Source: Verrucomicrobiota bacterium (GTDB lineage Bacteria; Verrucomicrobiota; Verrucomicrobiia; Limisphaerales; UBA1100). Taken from it: 17,341 bases of DNA. Positions within the stretch are counted from its first letter, which is position 1. The number at the start of each line of letters is the position of its first letter. The notes under the pieces are model-generated. The model saw only the letters and a program-made list of their open reading frames with translations, did not search any database and was not told the origin of the DNA. The stretch is taken from positions 1 to 17,341 of the forward strand of contig JAPKEI010000014.1 of NCBI GenBank assembly GCA_028872685.1, given 5' to 3'. This document shows, one piece after another, positions 1 through 6,910 of the stretch. The position numbers were made by a program, and so were the translations under genes.

Positions 1-359
1 ATTGCGGATTTTTGATACCACTTGACGGCTTCCATGTAGTTTTGTGGAACGCCCAGGCCATTTTGAAACATGGCTCCAAGAGAAAATTGGGCTATGGCAT
101 TGCCTTCTTCGGCGAGTTCGCGGAAGAGCAGGGCGGCACGTGTGTAATCGATGGGGGTGCCGTTCCCTGAATAATGATCATACGCTTGGCCTAGCTTATC
201 ATCGGGATCCGCACGCAATGCCAGGGCTTCAGCCTCAGCTGCTTTGGCCTTGGCGACAGCTTCGGTCTTTTTCTTCGAGTTCCCGCAACCTGAGCTCCAG
301 CTGATTAACAATACAGCTATGCTCAAAACGAAAATTCGTTTGGTGTAAATTCCTAGCAT
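1..359 (-). CDS. Sel1-repeat lipoprotein, partial (C-terminus beyond window)
   Basis: The gene enters at the left edge and its start is inside the window, so the first 119 residues are visible. The ATG (complement of 357-359) has an AAGGAGG site 6 bases upstream. The N-terminus is a lipoprotein-like signal: two basic residues (K7, R8), a hydrophobic stretch (about 9-21), then S-S-G-C with Cys25 as the likely lipidation site. The lipobox is atypical because position -3 is Ser rather than Leu. After Cys25 comes a Lys/Glu/Ala-rich linker (about 26-50). At least one Sel1 unit follows, with the pattern A-LLFRELAEEGNA-AQFSLG-MFQNGLGVPQN-EAVKWYQKSA. Sel1 repeats are TPR-like helical pairs that mediate protein contacts. 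The upstream gene on the same strand also carries Sel1 repeats, so the two may be co-transcribed and act together in the envelope. The exact function is unknown. Confidence 0.8.
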   Translation of the reverse strand, partial: MLGIYTKRIFVLSIAVLLISWSSGCGNSKKKTEAVAKAKAAEAEALALRADPDDKLGQAYDHYSGNGTPIDYTRAALLFRELAEEGNAIAQFSLGAMFQNGLGVPQNYMEAVKWYQKSA

Positions 360-365
360 GGCAAA

Positions 366-372
366 CCTCCTT
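366..372 (-). promoter_or_regulatory. Shine-Dalgarno site of the Sel1 lipoprotein
   Basis: AAGGAGG on the minus strand, 6 bases before the ATG at 359. It is a near-perfect ribosome binding site and fixes the start of the partial lipoprotein gene. Most genes in this window lack so clear a site. Confidence 0.8.
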
Positions 373-443
373 GGTAAGTCAAAGAGAGGATGCAGGAAAA
401 TTAGCTCGTGTCAAGCTTATGTTATTTGACTTATTCGCGCTGC

Positions 444-1901
444 CTATTGTACCAAGACTTGCGTTGTAGCTGATTCGGCGGCGGCCAAAACCTCGTTGGA
501 TTCCGCCGTGTGCCGGGGCATTTGTCGGCGGATGGCGGGGAAGGCAAGCAGGAAAGCATGGATTCGCCCGACCTCGAGTGCTGTGTTCAAGGTATGGGGG
601 AGGCTGCCGGTGGCTTGGTAGGCCTTCAGTTCATCGAGTTTAAAGGTCAGCATGCCAACCACCTGCCCGGTTGAATCGAATAAAGGCGCGCCTGAATGCC
701 CGGGTTGCAAATTCAAATCAGCCTGTACGTGGCGGGGATCCAAGGTGCGTCCTGATAGTTTCCGGATGAATCCGTGCGAATATTTGGGGCCGGAATATTT
801 TTCAGATTGGTGGGGAAGGCCGATAGTAAAAACGGGGAGGCCGAGGTGAAGTTGGCGCCCTTTCATGAGGGTTAATGCAGGGGTCTTGGCCTCAATCTTC
901 AGCAGGGCAATGTCATTGATTGGGTCGGCCTTGAGCACGTGCGCCAAGTGGCGACGACCGGCTACGAGCACTTCTATGCTATCGGACCGGGCGACGAGGT
1001 TATGCGTGGTGATGAGATGGCCTTGTTTCGTGATAAAAAAACCGGAACCGATGGCCCCGCTTTTCGGGCGTGTTACGCTGGCCAGAAAAGTGGAGACCTG
1101 CTTGTCGACTGTCTTTTGTTGGTCGGCGGAGAGTTTGCCGTTCACTGTAGCAAGGTGAGCGCGGGCGGCTGCGTGGCCCTGTTGCGCGGCGAGTTGCAGC
1201 CACTTGGCGGCTTCCTCACGGTCAGGGTTTCCCAAGGCGCCAAAGTGAAGTGCGGCACCCAGCAGGAACTGGGCGCGTACGCTACCTTGATCGGCAGCAG
1301 CGCGGTATAGTTTCAGCGCGCGCGCGGAGTCTTTTGCCACGCCGCGACCGGTGGCGTGCATGAGGGCGAGATTGCATTGAGCGGCGGCGAGGTTCATGCG
1401 TGCGGCGTTGCCGTACCACTCGGCGGCTTTGATAGCATTGGCGGGCACGCCGTGGCCGTGCTCATGCGAGGTGCCCAGATTATTCATTGCGGCAGCGTGG
1501 CCCTGGGCGGACGCTTCCAAGTAGTATTTGTTTGCCTTTACATAATCATTGGCTTGCGCGTGGAAATTGCCCAGCGTGTAGAGGGCAATTGCATCTTTGT
1601 GATCCGCGGCACGGGTGAGCCAGCGCAGAGCGAGATCACGATCTTTTGGTAAGCCTCGTCCCTTTAGCAGGCAAATGCCGAGTTGCCCCTGCGCGCGTGC
1701 GTGGCCTTCGGTGGCAGCCAGCTGTAACTGTCGTGCGGCTTCGGCGTAGTTGGGTTTGCCGCCAAGCCCGGTGTAGTGGTTCATGCCCAGATGAAAATGG
1801 TACTCCCCGTCACTGGGCGGCGTCTTAGTCCTTGTTGGCTCCGCGCCAGGCAACGTCAGTACAAGGCACAACAGTGACAGGATAATAGTTTCCGAGCGCA
1901 T
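444..1901 (-). CDS. Exported Sel1-repeat/trypsin-like serine protease fusion
   Basis: A 485-residue exported protein. The start at 1901 is chosen because it has AAGGAG 5 bases upstream and begins directly with a signal peptide (MRSETIILSL, hydrophobic to about residue 20). The frame is open further upstream to 1982, but that extension would bury the signal. Residues about 33-246 hold six Sel1 repeats (units near 33, 67, 103, 139, 175 and 211), with typical G-GVP/GRGV-KD loops and A-W/A-KLY helices. Residues about 285-450 are a trypsin-like (S1/DegP-like) domain with an intact triad: His300 in TTHNLV, Asp330 in NDIALLKI, and Ser403 in GHSGAPLF. It has no PDZ domain, unlike DegP/HtrA. The family cleaves proteins outside the cytoplasm. 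Here the Sel1 array is inferred to provide substrate or partner binding. The next gene downstream is a Sel1 lipoprotein, 84 bases away on the same strand. The substrate is unknown. Confidence 0.88.
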   Translation of the reverse strand: MRSETIILSLLCLVLTLPGAEPTRTKTPPSDGEYHFHLGMNHYTGLGGKPNYAEAARQLQLAATEGHARAQGQLGICLLKGRGLPKDRDLALRWLTRAADHKDAIALYTLGNFHAQANDYVKANKYYLEASAQGHAAAMNNLGTSHEHGHGVPANAIKAAEWYGNAARMNLAAAQCNLALMHATGRGVAKDSARALKLYRAAADQGSVRAQFLLGAALHFGALGNPDREEAAKWLQLAAQQGHAAARAHLATVNGKLSADQQKTVDKQVSTFLASVTRPKSGAIGSGFFITKQGHLITTHNLVARSDSIEVLVAGRRHLAHVLKADPINDIALLKIEAKTPALTLMKGRQLHLGLPVFTIGLPHQSEKYSGPKYSHGFIRKLSGRTLDPRHVQADLNLQPGHSGAPLFDSTGQVVGMLTFKLDELKAYQATGSLPHTLNTALEVGRIHAFLLAFPAIRRQMPRHTAESNEVLAAAESATTQVLVQ

Positions 1902-1906
1902 CGTTT

Positions 1907-1912
1907 CTCCTT
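1907..1912 (-). promoter_or_regulatory. Shine-Dalgarno site of the Sel1/trypsin protein
   Basis: AAGGAG on the minus strand, 5 bases from the ATG at 1901. It supports this start over the in-frame upstream option at 1982. Confidence 0.7.
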
Positions 1913-1929
1913 GTGATGGTTTGGCCACC

Positions 1930-1950
1930 AAAAACCCAATTTTGGTTTTT
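1930..1950. repeat. A/T-rich inverted repeat after the cupin gene
   Basis: AAAAACC and GGTTTTT form a perfect 7-bp stem around a 7-base loop, between the cupin stop codon and the protease start. It could be a weak terminator for the cupin gene or a leader structure of the protease mRNA. The stem holds only two G-C pairs, so neither role is well supported. Confidence 0.25.
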
Positions 1951-2004
1951 CTAGGTGAACCGAGCAAGGGGCAGTTATGCACAATGCCGGGTCAGGGCAG
2001 GGTG

Positions 2005-2343
2005 TTAATCGATGCTCTTGAGGGTGAGTGGCCCATCGAAAATTGTCAGGCTCACCACTTCCGTGCGCGCCATGTGTGGGCCGTGTGCTTCGCCGCGGGG
2101 CGCGAAAAACAGCGTGCCCGTGGTGTGCACTGTGCCACTTTCTTCCCATTCGCCGCTCAGCACGTAAGCCGTCTCGTTGGCTTCGGGATGAATGTGCGCG
2201 GGAACAGTGGTGCCAGCATGAAATTTTCGCAGCACTGTCACACCGCCGGTGGCTTCATCCTTGCGCAGTATTTTTAATTCCACGCCTTCGTAAGGGCCGG
2301 TTTGCCAATCCGTTTCTTCTTCGTTGATGGTGAATGGAAACAT
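2005..2343 (-). CDS. Small single-domain metal-binding cupin protein
   Basis: A 112-residue protein that is one cupin barrel. Both cupin motifs are complete. Motif 1 is G44-x5-H50-x-H52-x4-E57-x6-G64 and motif 2 is G76-x5-P82-x-G84-x2-H87. The four expected metal ligands are therefore H50, H52, E57 and H87. It has no signal peptide, so it is cytoplasmic. It resembles stand-alone cupin_2 or ChrR-type cupins, which include dioxygenases, isomerases and metal sensors; the sequence does not choose among these. I take the ATG at 2343. A TTG at 2379 would add 12 residues. Neither has a clear Shine-Dalgarno site. The gene is divergent from the tRNA hydroxylase gene, with 85 bases between the starts, and lies 103 bases upstream of the protease gene on the same strand. 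Confidence 0.8.
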   Translation of the reverse strand: MFPFTINEEETDWQTGPYEGVELKILRKDEATGGVTVLRKFHAGTTVPAHIHPEANETAYVLSGEWEESGTVHTTGTLFFAPRGEAHGPHMARTEVVSLTIFDGPLTLKSID

Positions 2344-2428
2344 GGCCCGGAAAGTAGTGAGCAAATTGGGAAATGTCAAAGCAGCTGTGGCTTTGACTTT
2401 TCACCATTCCCTTTCTACTTTGCACGAA

Positions 2429-3001
2429 ATGCATCTCTGGCGTGAACCCATCCCGGACAACTGGCTGCCCAAGGTGCTGGCCAATCTTGACTCGATGTTG
2501 CTCGATCACTGCCATCTTGAACGCAAAGCGGCGGCCAGCGCGTTGAGCCTCATGAAATATCCCGAGCTAGCCACACACGCCCGCGAGCTAAACGCCATCG
2601 CGCAGGAAGAGTTGGAGCACTTCAATTTGCTGCTCGATTTACTGGGACAACGCGGCGTGGCTTTCGGCGTGCCGCATCCAAGCCCGTGGATTAGCGGGCT
2701 CATGCGATTCATCCGTAAAGGCCGGCGCGAACAGGTCATCGACCATCTCATCGCAGCTTCACTGATCGAAGGCCGCAGCTGTGAAAAATTCCAAGTTCTC
2801 GCTCAAGCCCTGCGCGACACGGAGCCCTCGCTTGCTGAATTTTATTCAAACCTCGTGGCTAGCGAAGGTAACCACTACGCTGAATTCTGGTTGATGGCCT
2901 GCAAGATCGACAACACGGAAGCGCATCGGCGTTTGGATGCTTTTTTGAATTTAGATGCGGAGTTGATCGCGCAGTCGCACGAACTGCCGTTGCTGCATTG
3001 A
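2429..3001 (+). CDS. miaE: MiaE-like tRNA-(ms2io6A)-hydroxylase
   Basis: A 190-residue ferritin-like four-helix protein of the MiaE family. MiaE uses a diiron centre and O2 to hydroxylate the isopentenyl side chain of ms2i6A at tRNA position 37, giving ms2io6A. The visible ligand set is complete: Glu31 in HLERKAA, Glu61 and His64 in EELEHF, Glu114 in LIEGRSCEKF, and Glu146 with His149 in SEGNHY. The length matches the short MiaE group; the E. coli protein is longer. I chose the ATG at 2429, which begins MHLWREPIP. The frame is open to 2324, but that extension overlaps the divergent cupin gene and adds nothing typical of the family. There is no Shine-Dalgarno site. The gene ends head-on with the tRNA-Leu gene. 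The substrate modification requires MiaA and MiaB, which are not in this window. Confidence 0.87.
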   Translation: MHLWREPIPDNWLPKVLANLDSMLLDHCHLERKAAASALSLMKYPELATHARELNAIAQEELEHFNLLLDLLGQRGVAFGVPHPSPWISGLMRFIRKGRREQVIDHLIAASLIEGRSCEKFQVLAQALRDTEPSLAEFYSNLVASEGNHYAEFWLMACKIDNTEAHRRLDAFLNLDAELIAQSHELPLLH

Positions 3002-3011
3002 AGAAAAAAGA

Positions 3012-3096
3012 TGGTGCGCGAGAGAGGACTCGAACCTCCACCCCCTAAAGGACTACCACCTCAAGGTAGCGCGTCTACCAATTCCGCCACTCGCGC
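3012..3096 (-). tRNA. tRNA-Leu (anticodon GAG)
   Basis: An 85-base tRNA with encoded CCA. The acceptor stem GCGCGAG pairs with CTCGCGC, followed by discriminator A and CCA. The anticodon stem CTACC/GGTAG closes the loop TTGAGGT, giving anticodon GAG (complement of 3060-3062), which reads CUC and CUU. The T arm is GGAGG-TTCGAGT-CCTCT. There is a long variable arm, typical of class II tRNA-Leu. Base 37 is G, not A. A run of six T follows directly after CCA on the minus strand (3004-3009). Upstream, TTGCCT (complement of 3130-3135) and TATATC (complement of 3105-3110), 19 bases apart, are a weak promoter candidate. Confidence 0.96.
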
Positions 3097-3220
3097 ACGG
3101 GCCGGATATATTGCCTTTCGACGGGGCGAAGGCAAGGGGATTCTGCGGGTCAGTGCGGGATTGATTTGCGAGTTCAATTGTCATACGGTGTCTCTAGGAA
3201 AGGTGTTACATTTATAATTC

Positions 3221-4573
3221 ATGCCGGAAAGGGATCATACAGCGGTGGGCGGGGAGGTGCGTCAGCTCTGGGAAAAGGGCTATGACTGCGTCGAGAAAAA
3301 GAATTATGACTACGCGATGGAATTGCTGTGCATGGCGTTGGAGCAGGATCCGTCGTTCTTCGAGTGCCGTATGGCGCTGCGCGCGGCGCAGATGAAGAAA
3401 CACGAGAACGCGGGGCGCCTTGCCAAAATGGCGGCGGCCACGACGACGGCGCACCATTTCATGCAGGCGAAGCTGGCGTTGAGAAAAAAAAATAACTTCG
3501 GAGCGCTAGTGCACGCGGAAAAGATTCTGTGCGCGGACCCTGAGAATTCCTCAGGGCATCGGGTGATTGTGGATGCGTCGAAGTCGCTGGATTATCCGCA
3601 GACATTAATTTCCTCACTACAATTACTCAAGCGGGTGAATCCGAAGGATAACAGTTTAACCCAGGAATTGGCCGACGCGTTAGAGATGTTGGGAGATTAC
3701 GACCAGGCGGAGGAGGTGATGGCTCAGTTATCCCGAATGAATCCGGATGATATTTATCTTCAGCAGGCTTATCGGGACACAGCGGCAAAGGCGACAATTT
3801 ATCGCGGTGGCTACGAGAAGATGATGGAGGACGGCGAGGATGATGAGGAGGCGGTGCCGAGTAATTTTACTTCCGAAGATGTTCTGCAGGAGAAAATTTT
3901 TCATATGGAGGAGAAGCTGCAGGACGAGCCGGATAACCATAAATTGGCGGTGGACATCGCGCGCCTCTATGTGGAGCAGCAGGATTTCGAGCGGGCGTTT
4001 GAATATTTCGATTGGGTGATGGAAAATAATCCGGTGGGCGATTCTGCCATGGACAAGGCCGTGGCGGAGGCGCACGAAGCCCGGTTTGAATTCAATTTGC
4101 GTGCGCTCAATGCCGATGACCCGAATGAAGCCGCCGAGCACGCACGACTCATCGAGGAGCGCGATGCGTTTATGTTGGAGAATTGCCAGGAACGCGCTGA
4201 CCGCTATCCCACAATGCTGGAGTTCCGCTTTGAGCTTGGCGAATGGCTCTTTCGTGCGGGCGATGTGAACGAGGCCATCCACGCCTTTCAACGCGCGCAA
4301 AACAGCCCCGGACATCGACTGCGATCGCTGAGTTATCTTGGTCAATGTTTTTTGCAACGCGGCATGCACGATATGGCGGTGAGCATGTTCGAGAAGGGCT
4401 TGCAGGAAAAATCCGCAATGGACGATCAAAAGAAGGAAATGGTTTATCACCTCGGTTGTGTGTACGAAGAGATCGGGAAAATGGGGGAGGCGATGGAGCA
4501 GTTCAAAAGCATTTATGAAGTGGACATCGGTTATCGTGACGTGGCCGCGAAGGTTGAGAGTGGTTATATGTAA
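3221..4573 (+). CDS. Cytoplasmic TPR-repeat protein
   Basis: A 450-residue protein with no signal peptide or membrane segment. Helical TPR-type repeats are visible near residues 13-46 (ALEQDP), 123-180 (LGDYDQAEEVMAQLSRMNPDD), 240-272 (QQDFERAFEYFDWVMENNP), 335-362 (AGDVNEAIHAFQRAQNSPG), 369-396 (GMHDMAVSMFEKGLQE) and 407-432 (IGKMGEAMEQFKSIYEVD). A very acidic stretch (MEDGEDDEEA, about 202-211) links the two halves. TPR arrays are protein-binding scaffolds, and the partner cannot be named. It is the first gene of an apparent three-gene plus-strand unit, with 46 bases to the next start. An AGGAAAGG at 3197-3204 is too far from the ATG to be a good ribosome site. Confidence 0.85.
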   Translation: MPERDHTAVGGEVRQLWEKGYDCVEKKNYDYAMELLCMALEQDPSFFECRMALRAAQMKKHENAGRLAKMAAATTTAHHFMQAKLALRKKNNFGALVHAEKILCADPENSSGHRVIVDASKSLDYPQTLISSLQLLKRVNPKDNSLTQELADALEMLGDYDQAEEVMAQLSRMNPDDIYLQQAYRDTAAKATIYRGGYEKMMEDGEDDEEAVPSNFTSEDVLQEKIFHMEEKLQDEPDNHKLAVDIARLYVEQQDFERAFEYFDWVMENNPVGDSAMDKAVAEAHEARFEFNLRALNADDPNEAAEHARLIEERDAFMLENCQERADRYPTMLEFRFELGEWLFRAGDVNEAIHAFQRAQNSPGHRLRSLSYLGQCFLQRGMHDMAVSMFEKGLQEKSAMDDQKKEMVYHLGCVYEEIGKMGEAMEQFKSIYEVDIGYRDVAAKVESGYM

Positions 4574-4619
4574 CCCCTTCATTGACGCCTAAGGCAATTT
4601 GGGCTAGTCATTGGGCATC

Positions 4620-5165
4620 ATGAAATTCCTGATTCGTATAATTTTGGCCGCGCCGTTGTGGGCGGGTTTCAACGGGTTCGCAGCAGATGCTGCCAAGCCA
4701 GTGGTATTCAAAGTGAGCGTGCAGACCTTCACCGCGCCCGCAAAATGGAAAAGCACCCCGACCGCCAGTCGAATGCGTGCGGCGCAATTCACCGTGCCGG
4801 GCAAGGCAAAGGCCGATGCAGCAGAGTGCGTATTCTTTTATTTCGGGCCGGGAGAAGCTGGCGGCGCACAGGCAAATTTGAAGCGTTGGGTGCAGCAATT
4901 CGCACCGGATCCCAAGCCGCTCATCAAGACTGAAGAAGCCAAGCACGGCGAAACGCCGGTGGTGTATTTGTTCGCCGAAGGCACGTACATGAGCGGACCG
5001 CCTTTTGGCGGGGCCAAAGTGCCAAAAAAAGATTACGGGATGACGGCTGCCGTTTTAGGCGCAAAGCCCGGTTATATTTTTGTAAAAATGACTGGGCCCA
5101 AAGCCACCGTGGGGCAGGCCAAGGCGGATTTTAAAAAAATGATAGAGAGTGCGTTGAAGAAATAA
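4620..5165 (+). CDS. Small exported protein of unknown function
   Basis: A 181-residue protein with a clear signal peptide (MKFLIRIILAAPLWAG, likely cleaved near residue 21-24). The mature part has alternating beta-type segments. It includes FTAPAKWKSTP near 37, MRAAQFTVPG near 52, VFFYFGPGEAGG near 71, ANLKRWVQQF near 85, and a C-terminal amphipathic helix (ADFKKMIESALKK). I recall broadly similar proteins in planctomycetes and Verrucomicrobia with the same order of 'extraction', glycine-rich and RW-QF segments, but no function is known to me. The ATG at 4620 is preferred over an in-frame TTG at 4611. It sits 46 bases after the TPR gene and 15 bases before the PA14 gene, which suggests co-transcription and an envelope role. 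Confidence 0.75.
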   Translation: MKFLIRIILAAPLWAGFNGFAADAAKPVVFKVSVQTFTAPAKWKSTPTASRMRAAQFTVPGKAKADAAECVFFYFGPGEAGGAQANLKRWVQQFAPDPKPLIKTEEAKHGETPVVYLFAEGTYMSGPPFGGAKVPKKDYGMTAAVLGAKPGYIFVKMTGPKATVGQAKADFKKMIESALKK

Positions 5166-5180
5166 CCGTCTCATCTTTGC

Positions 5181-6854
5181 ATGGAAATTTTCACCAAACG
5201 CCTCGGGCTGGCGCTATCGGTCCTGATCTCATGCTGCGCCTGGGCGGGTACAGTGACCACCAAGGATGGGCAGGGCTTTACGGGCTTGGTGCAGTTTGCC
5301 GATGCGGAACACTTGAGCGTAGGACCGGCAAAAGGGCCGCGCAAACTCATTGCGCTGGCGGATGTGTTGGCGGCTACGTTTGATCCGCCGGTGAATCCGG
5401 ACCAATTGACACCTGGCGCGCCGATGGCGGGGAAGGGGAGAGGGTTGTTAGCAGCGTATCACGACCGGCCAAATTTCAAGGGGCGCGTGATTTATCGGCT
5501 GGATGAAACCATCGATCACCAATGGCGTTCTAAGCAGCCAGTGTTTGATTTGCCGCGAGATTATTTTTCCGTGCGTTGGAGTGGCGAATTGGAAGCACCG
5601 GTGACGGGCGAATACACGTTCACGGTTTTGGCCAATGATGGCGGCAAGTTAAAAGTGGGAACGCTGGAGATTGGGCGGATGGAGGCGCTGGCGGGATTCC
5701 GCGAGCGAGGCAAGGTGATGCTGCAAGGTGGCAAGCGGGTTCCGTTTGTGTTTGAATTCTTTGATAATTACGGCGAGGCCAGCGCGCGGATTCATTGGCA
5801 AGGGCCAGGGTTCCAAGCGGGGCCGATTCCTTCGCAACAGTTGTATCCCGCTGTACCGGTGGATCGCGCGCCGAGGGGGATTGTTGGGCAGCATGGGTTT
5901 CTGGGATCGTATTATCAAAACCGGTTTTTTTATGGAGACGCGGTACTGGCGGTTGATCCGAAACTTAATTTCACCGCAGTGAAGCCGCCCAAGGAATTTG
6001 CAGATAAAAATTACAGCGTGCGCTGGACTGGCCAATTGGATGCGACACACACCGAGGAGTATACGTTCAAAGTGGAAACCGATGAGGGCGTTCGGCTGTG
6101 GGTAGGTGGTCGCTTGGTGGTGAATCAACTTTCAAATCGCGCATTGCAAACCTTCACGGGCACCGCGCCATTGGAACGGGGTAAGCGTTATAATGTGCGG
6201 CTCGAATCCGTACACCGCACCGGTGGCGGTCGGCTGAAGGCTTCGTGGGTCAGTAAATCGATGCAGGAAGCGGTGCTGGGCGGCGACGCAACGTCCTCAT
6301 TTTTTGAGCCGCCGATTCCGGAAGCATTGGAAGGCGGCGAGGTGGAGGAATCCCGGATGCTTGGCGTGTTTTCGTGGGGAGGCTCTCGTGTGGCCGCGGC
6401 GGTGGCCACGGCGGATGATTCGGCGGTGCGTTTTGAGGAGGGCAGTAATCCTGCTAAGATTTCCACCGTGAATGTGGCGCGGATTGTACTCACGCCGGTG
6501 CCGGAACGTTTCCGCGCGCGGTTGGCGGGAAAGCGAAAAGGCATACTGCTGCGCAACGGCGATTTTATTGAAGGCGAATTACAGGAGTTGAAAACGGATT
6601 GGCTGACGATCAACTCGGTGCTGTTTGGCATCAAAGTGTACGGACGCGGTGAAGTGATCGCGCTGATGCTGGGCAAGATTTCCGACAAGCCGGTGCGGAG
6701 CGCGAAGTACGAGGTGCGTTTGGAAAATGGGTCACTGCTGTTCGCACGTCGTTTCATATTGGAGAAGGGAAGTGTGGTGGTGGATGACCCGACCGTTGGC
6801 AAAGTAAGCATTCCGCTGGCGGAGCTGGAGGAGCTGCGCGCAGTGAAGCGATAA
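5181..6854 (+). CDS. Exported protein with two PA14 domains and four short beta-repeats
   Basis: A 557-residue exported protein with signal peptide MEIFTKRLGLALSVLISCCAWA. Two PA14 domains are visible, at about residues 88-224 and 239-360. Both have the pattern YF/YSVRW-G-L-AP/T-EYTF-V-DEG-LWVG-RL. PA14 is a beta-barrel found in glycosidases, adhesins and toxins that usually binds carbohydrate. Around them lie four copies of a roughly 45-residue beta-repeat, near 23-67, 391-440, 451-497 and 508-555. Each has the form V/L-x4-G-x4-G-L followed by I-V-x3-V-A-L. No catalytic domain is seen, so it is likely a binding or surface protein. It is the last gene before a strong terminator, 15 bases after the small exported protein. 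Confidence 0.85.
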   Translation: MEIFTKRLGLALSVLISCCAWAGTVTTKDGQGFTGLVQFADAEHLSVGPAKGPRKLIALADVLAATFDPPVNPDQLTPGAPMAGKGRGLLAAYHDRPNFKGRVIYRLDETIDHQWRSKQPVFDLPRDYFSVRWSGELEAPVTGEYTFTVLANDGGKLKVGTLEIGRMEALAGFRERGKVMLQGGKRVPFVFEFFDNYGEASARIHWQGPGFQAGPIPSQQLYPAVPVDRAPRGIVGQHGFLGSYYQNRFFYGDAVLAVDPKLNFTAVKPPKEFADKNYSVRWTGQLDATHTEEYTFKVETDEGVRLWVGGRLVVNQLSNRALQTFTGTAPLERGKRYNVRLESVHRTGGGRLKASWVSKSMQEAVLGGDATSSFFEPPIPEALEGGEVEESRMLGVFSWGGSRVAAAVATADDSAVRFEEGSNPAKISTVNVARIVLTPVPERFRARLAGKRKGILLRNGDFIEGELQELKTDWLTINSVLFGIKVYGRGEVIALMLGKISDKPVRSAKYEVRLENGSLLFARRFILEKGSVVVDDPTVGKVSIPLAELEELRAVKR

Positions 6855-6859
6855 ATAAA

Positions 6860-6885
6860 AAAGGCCGGGATTGCTCCCGGCCTTT
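6860..6885. terminator. Bidirectional intrinsic terminator
   Basis: An 11-bp perfect stem (AAAGGCCGGGA/TCCCGGCCTTT) with a TTGC loop sits between two convergent genes. On the minus strand it is followed by a T-run (complement of 6857-6862 and beyond), giving a strong terminator for the A2M gene. On the plus strand the stem is followed by GGTTTGATTTTCTTTTTT, a looser U-tract that can end the PA14 transcript. Confidence 0.92.
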
Positions 6886-6910
6886 GGTTTGATTTTCTTT
6901 TTTATCCCTT

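Noticed and set aside
2344..2379. TTG start of the cupin with 12 extra residues
   Set aside because: The cupin fold is complete from the ATG at 2343, and the extension has no ribosome site.
3213..3218. Perfect TATAAT just before the TPR start
   Set aside because: It is 2 bases from the ATG, so a transcript would begin after the start codon. The nearest TTGTCA (3178-3183) is 29 bases away, too far for a promoter.
3097..3220. Possible small RNA or attachment site next to the tRNA
   Set aside because: No repeat of the tRNA 3' end, no integrase gene and no structured hairpin was seen.
3728..4582. A 284-codon minus-strand open frame opposite the TPR gene
   Set aside because: It reads as His/Leu/Ile-rich sequence with no domain and is the complement of TPR codons, so it is a shadow.
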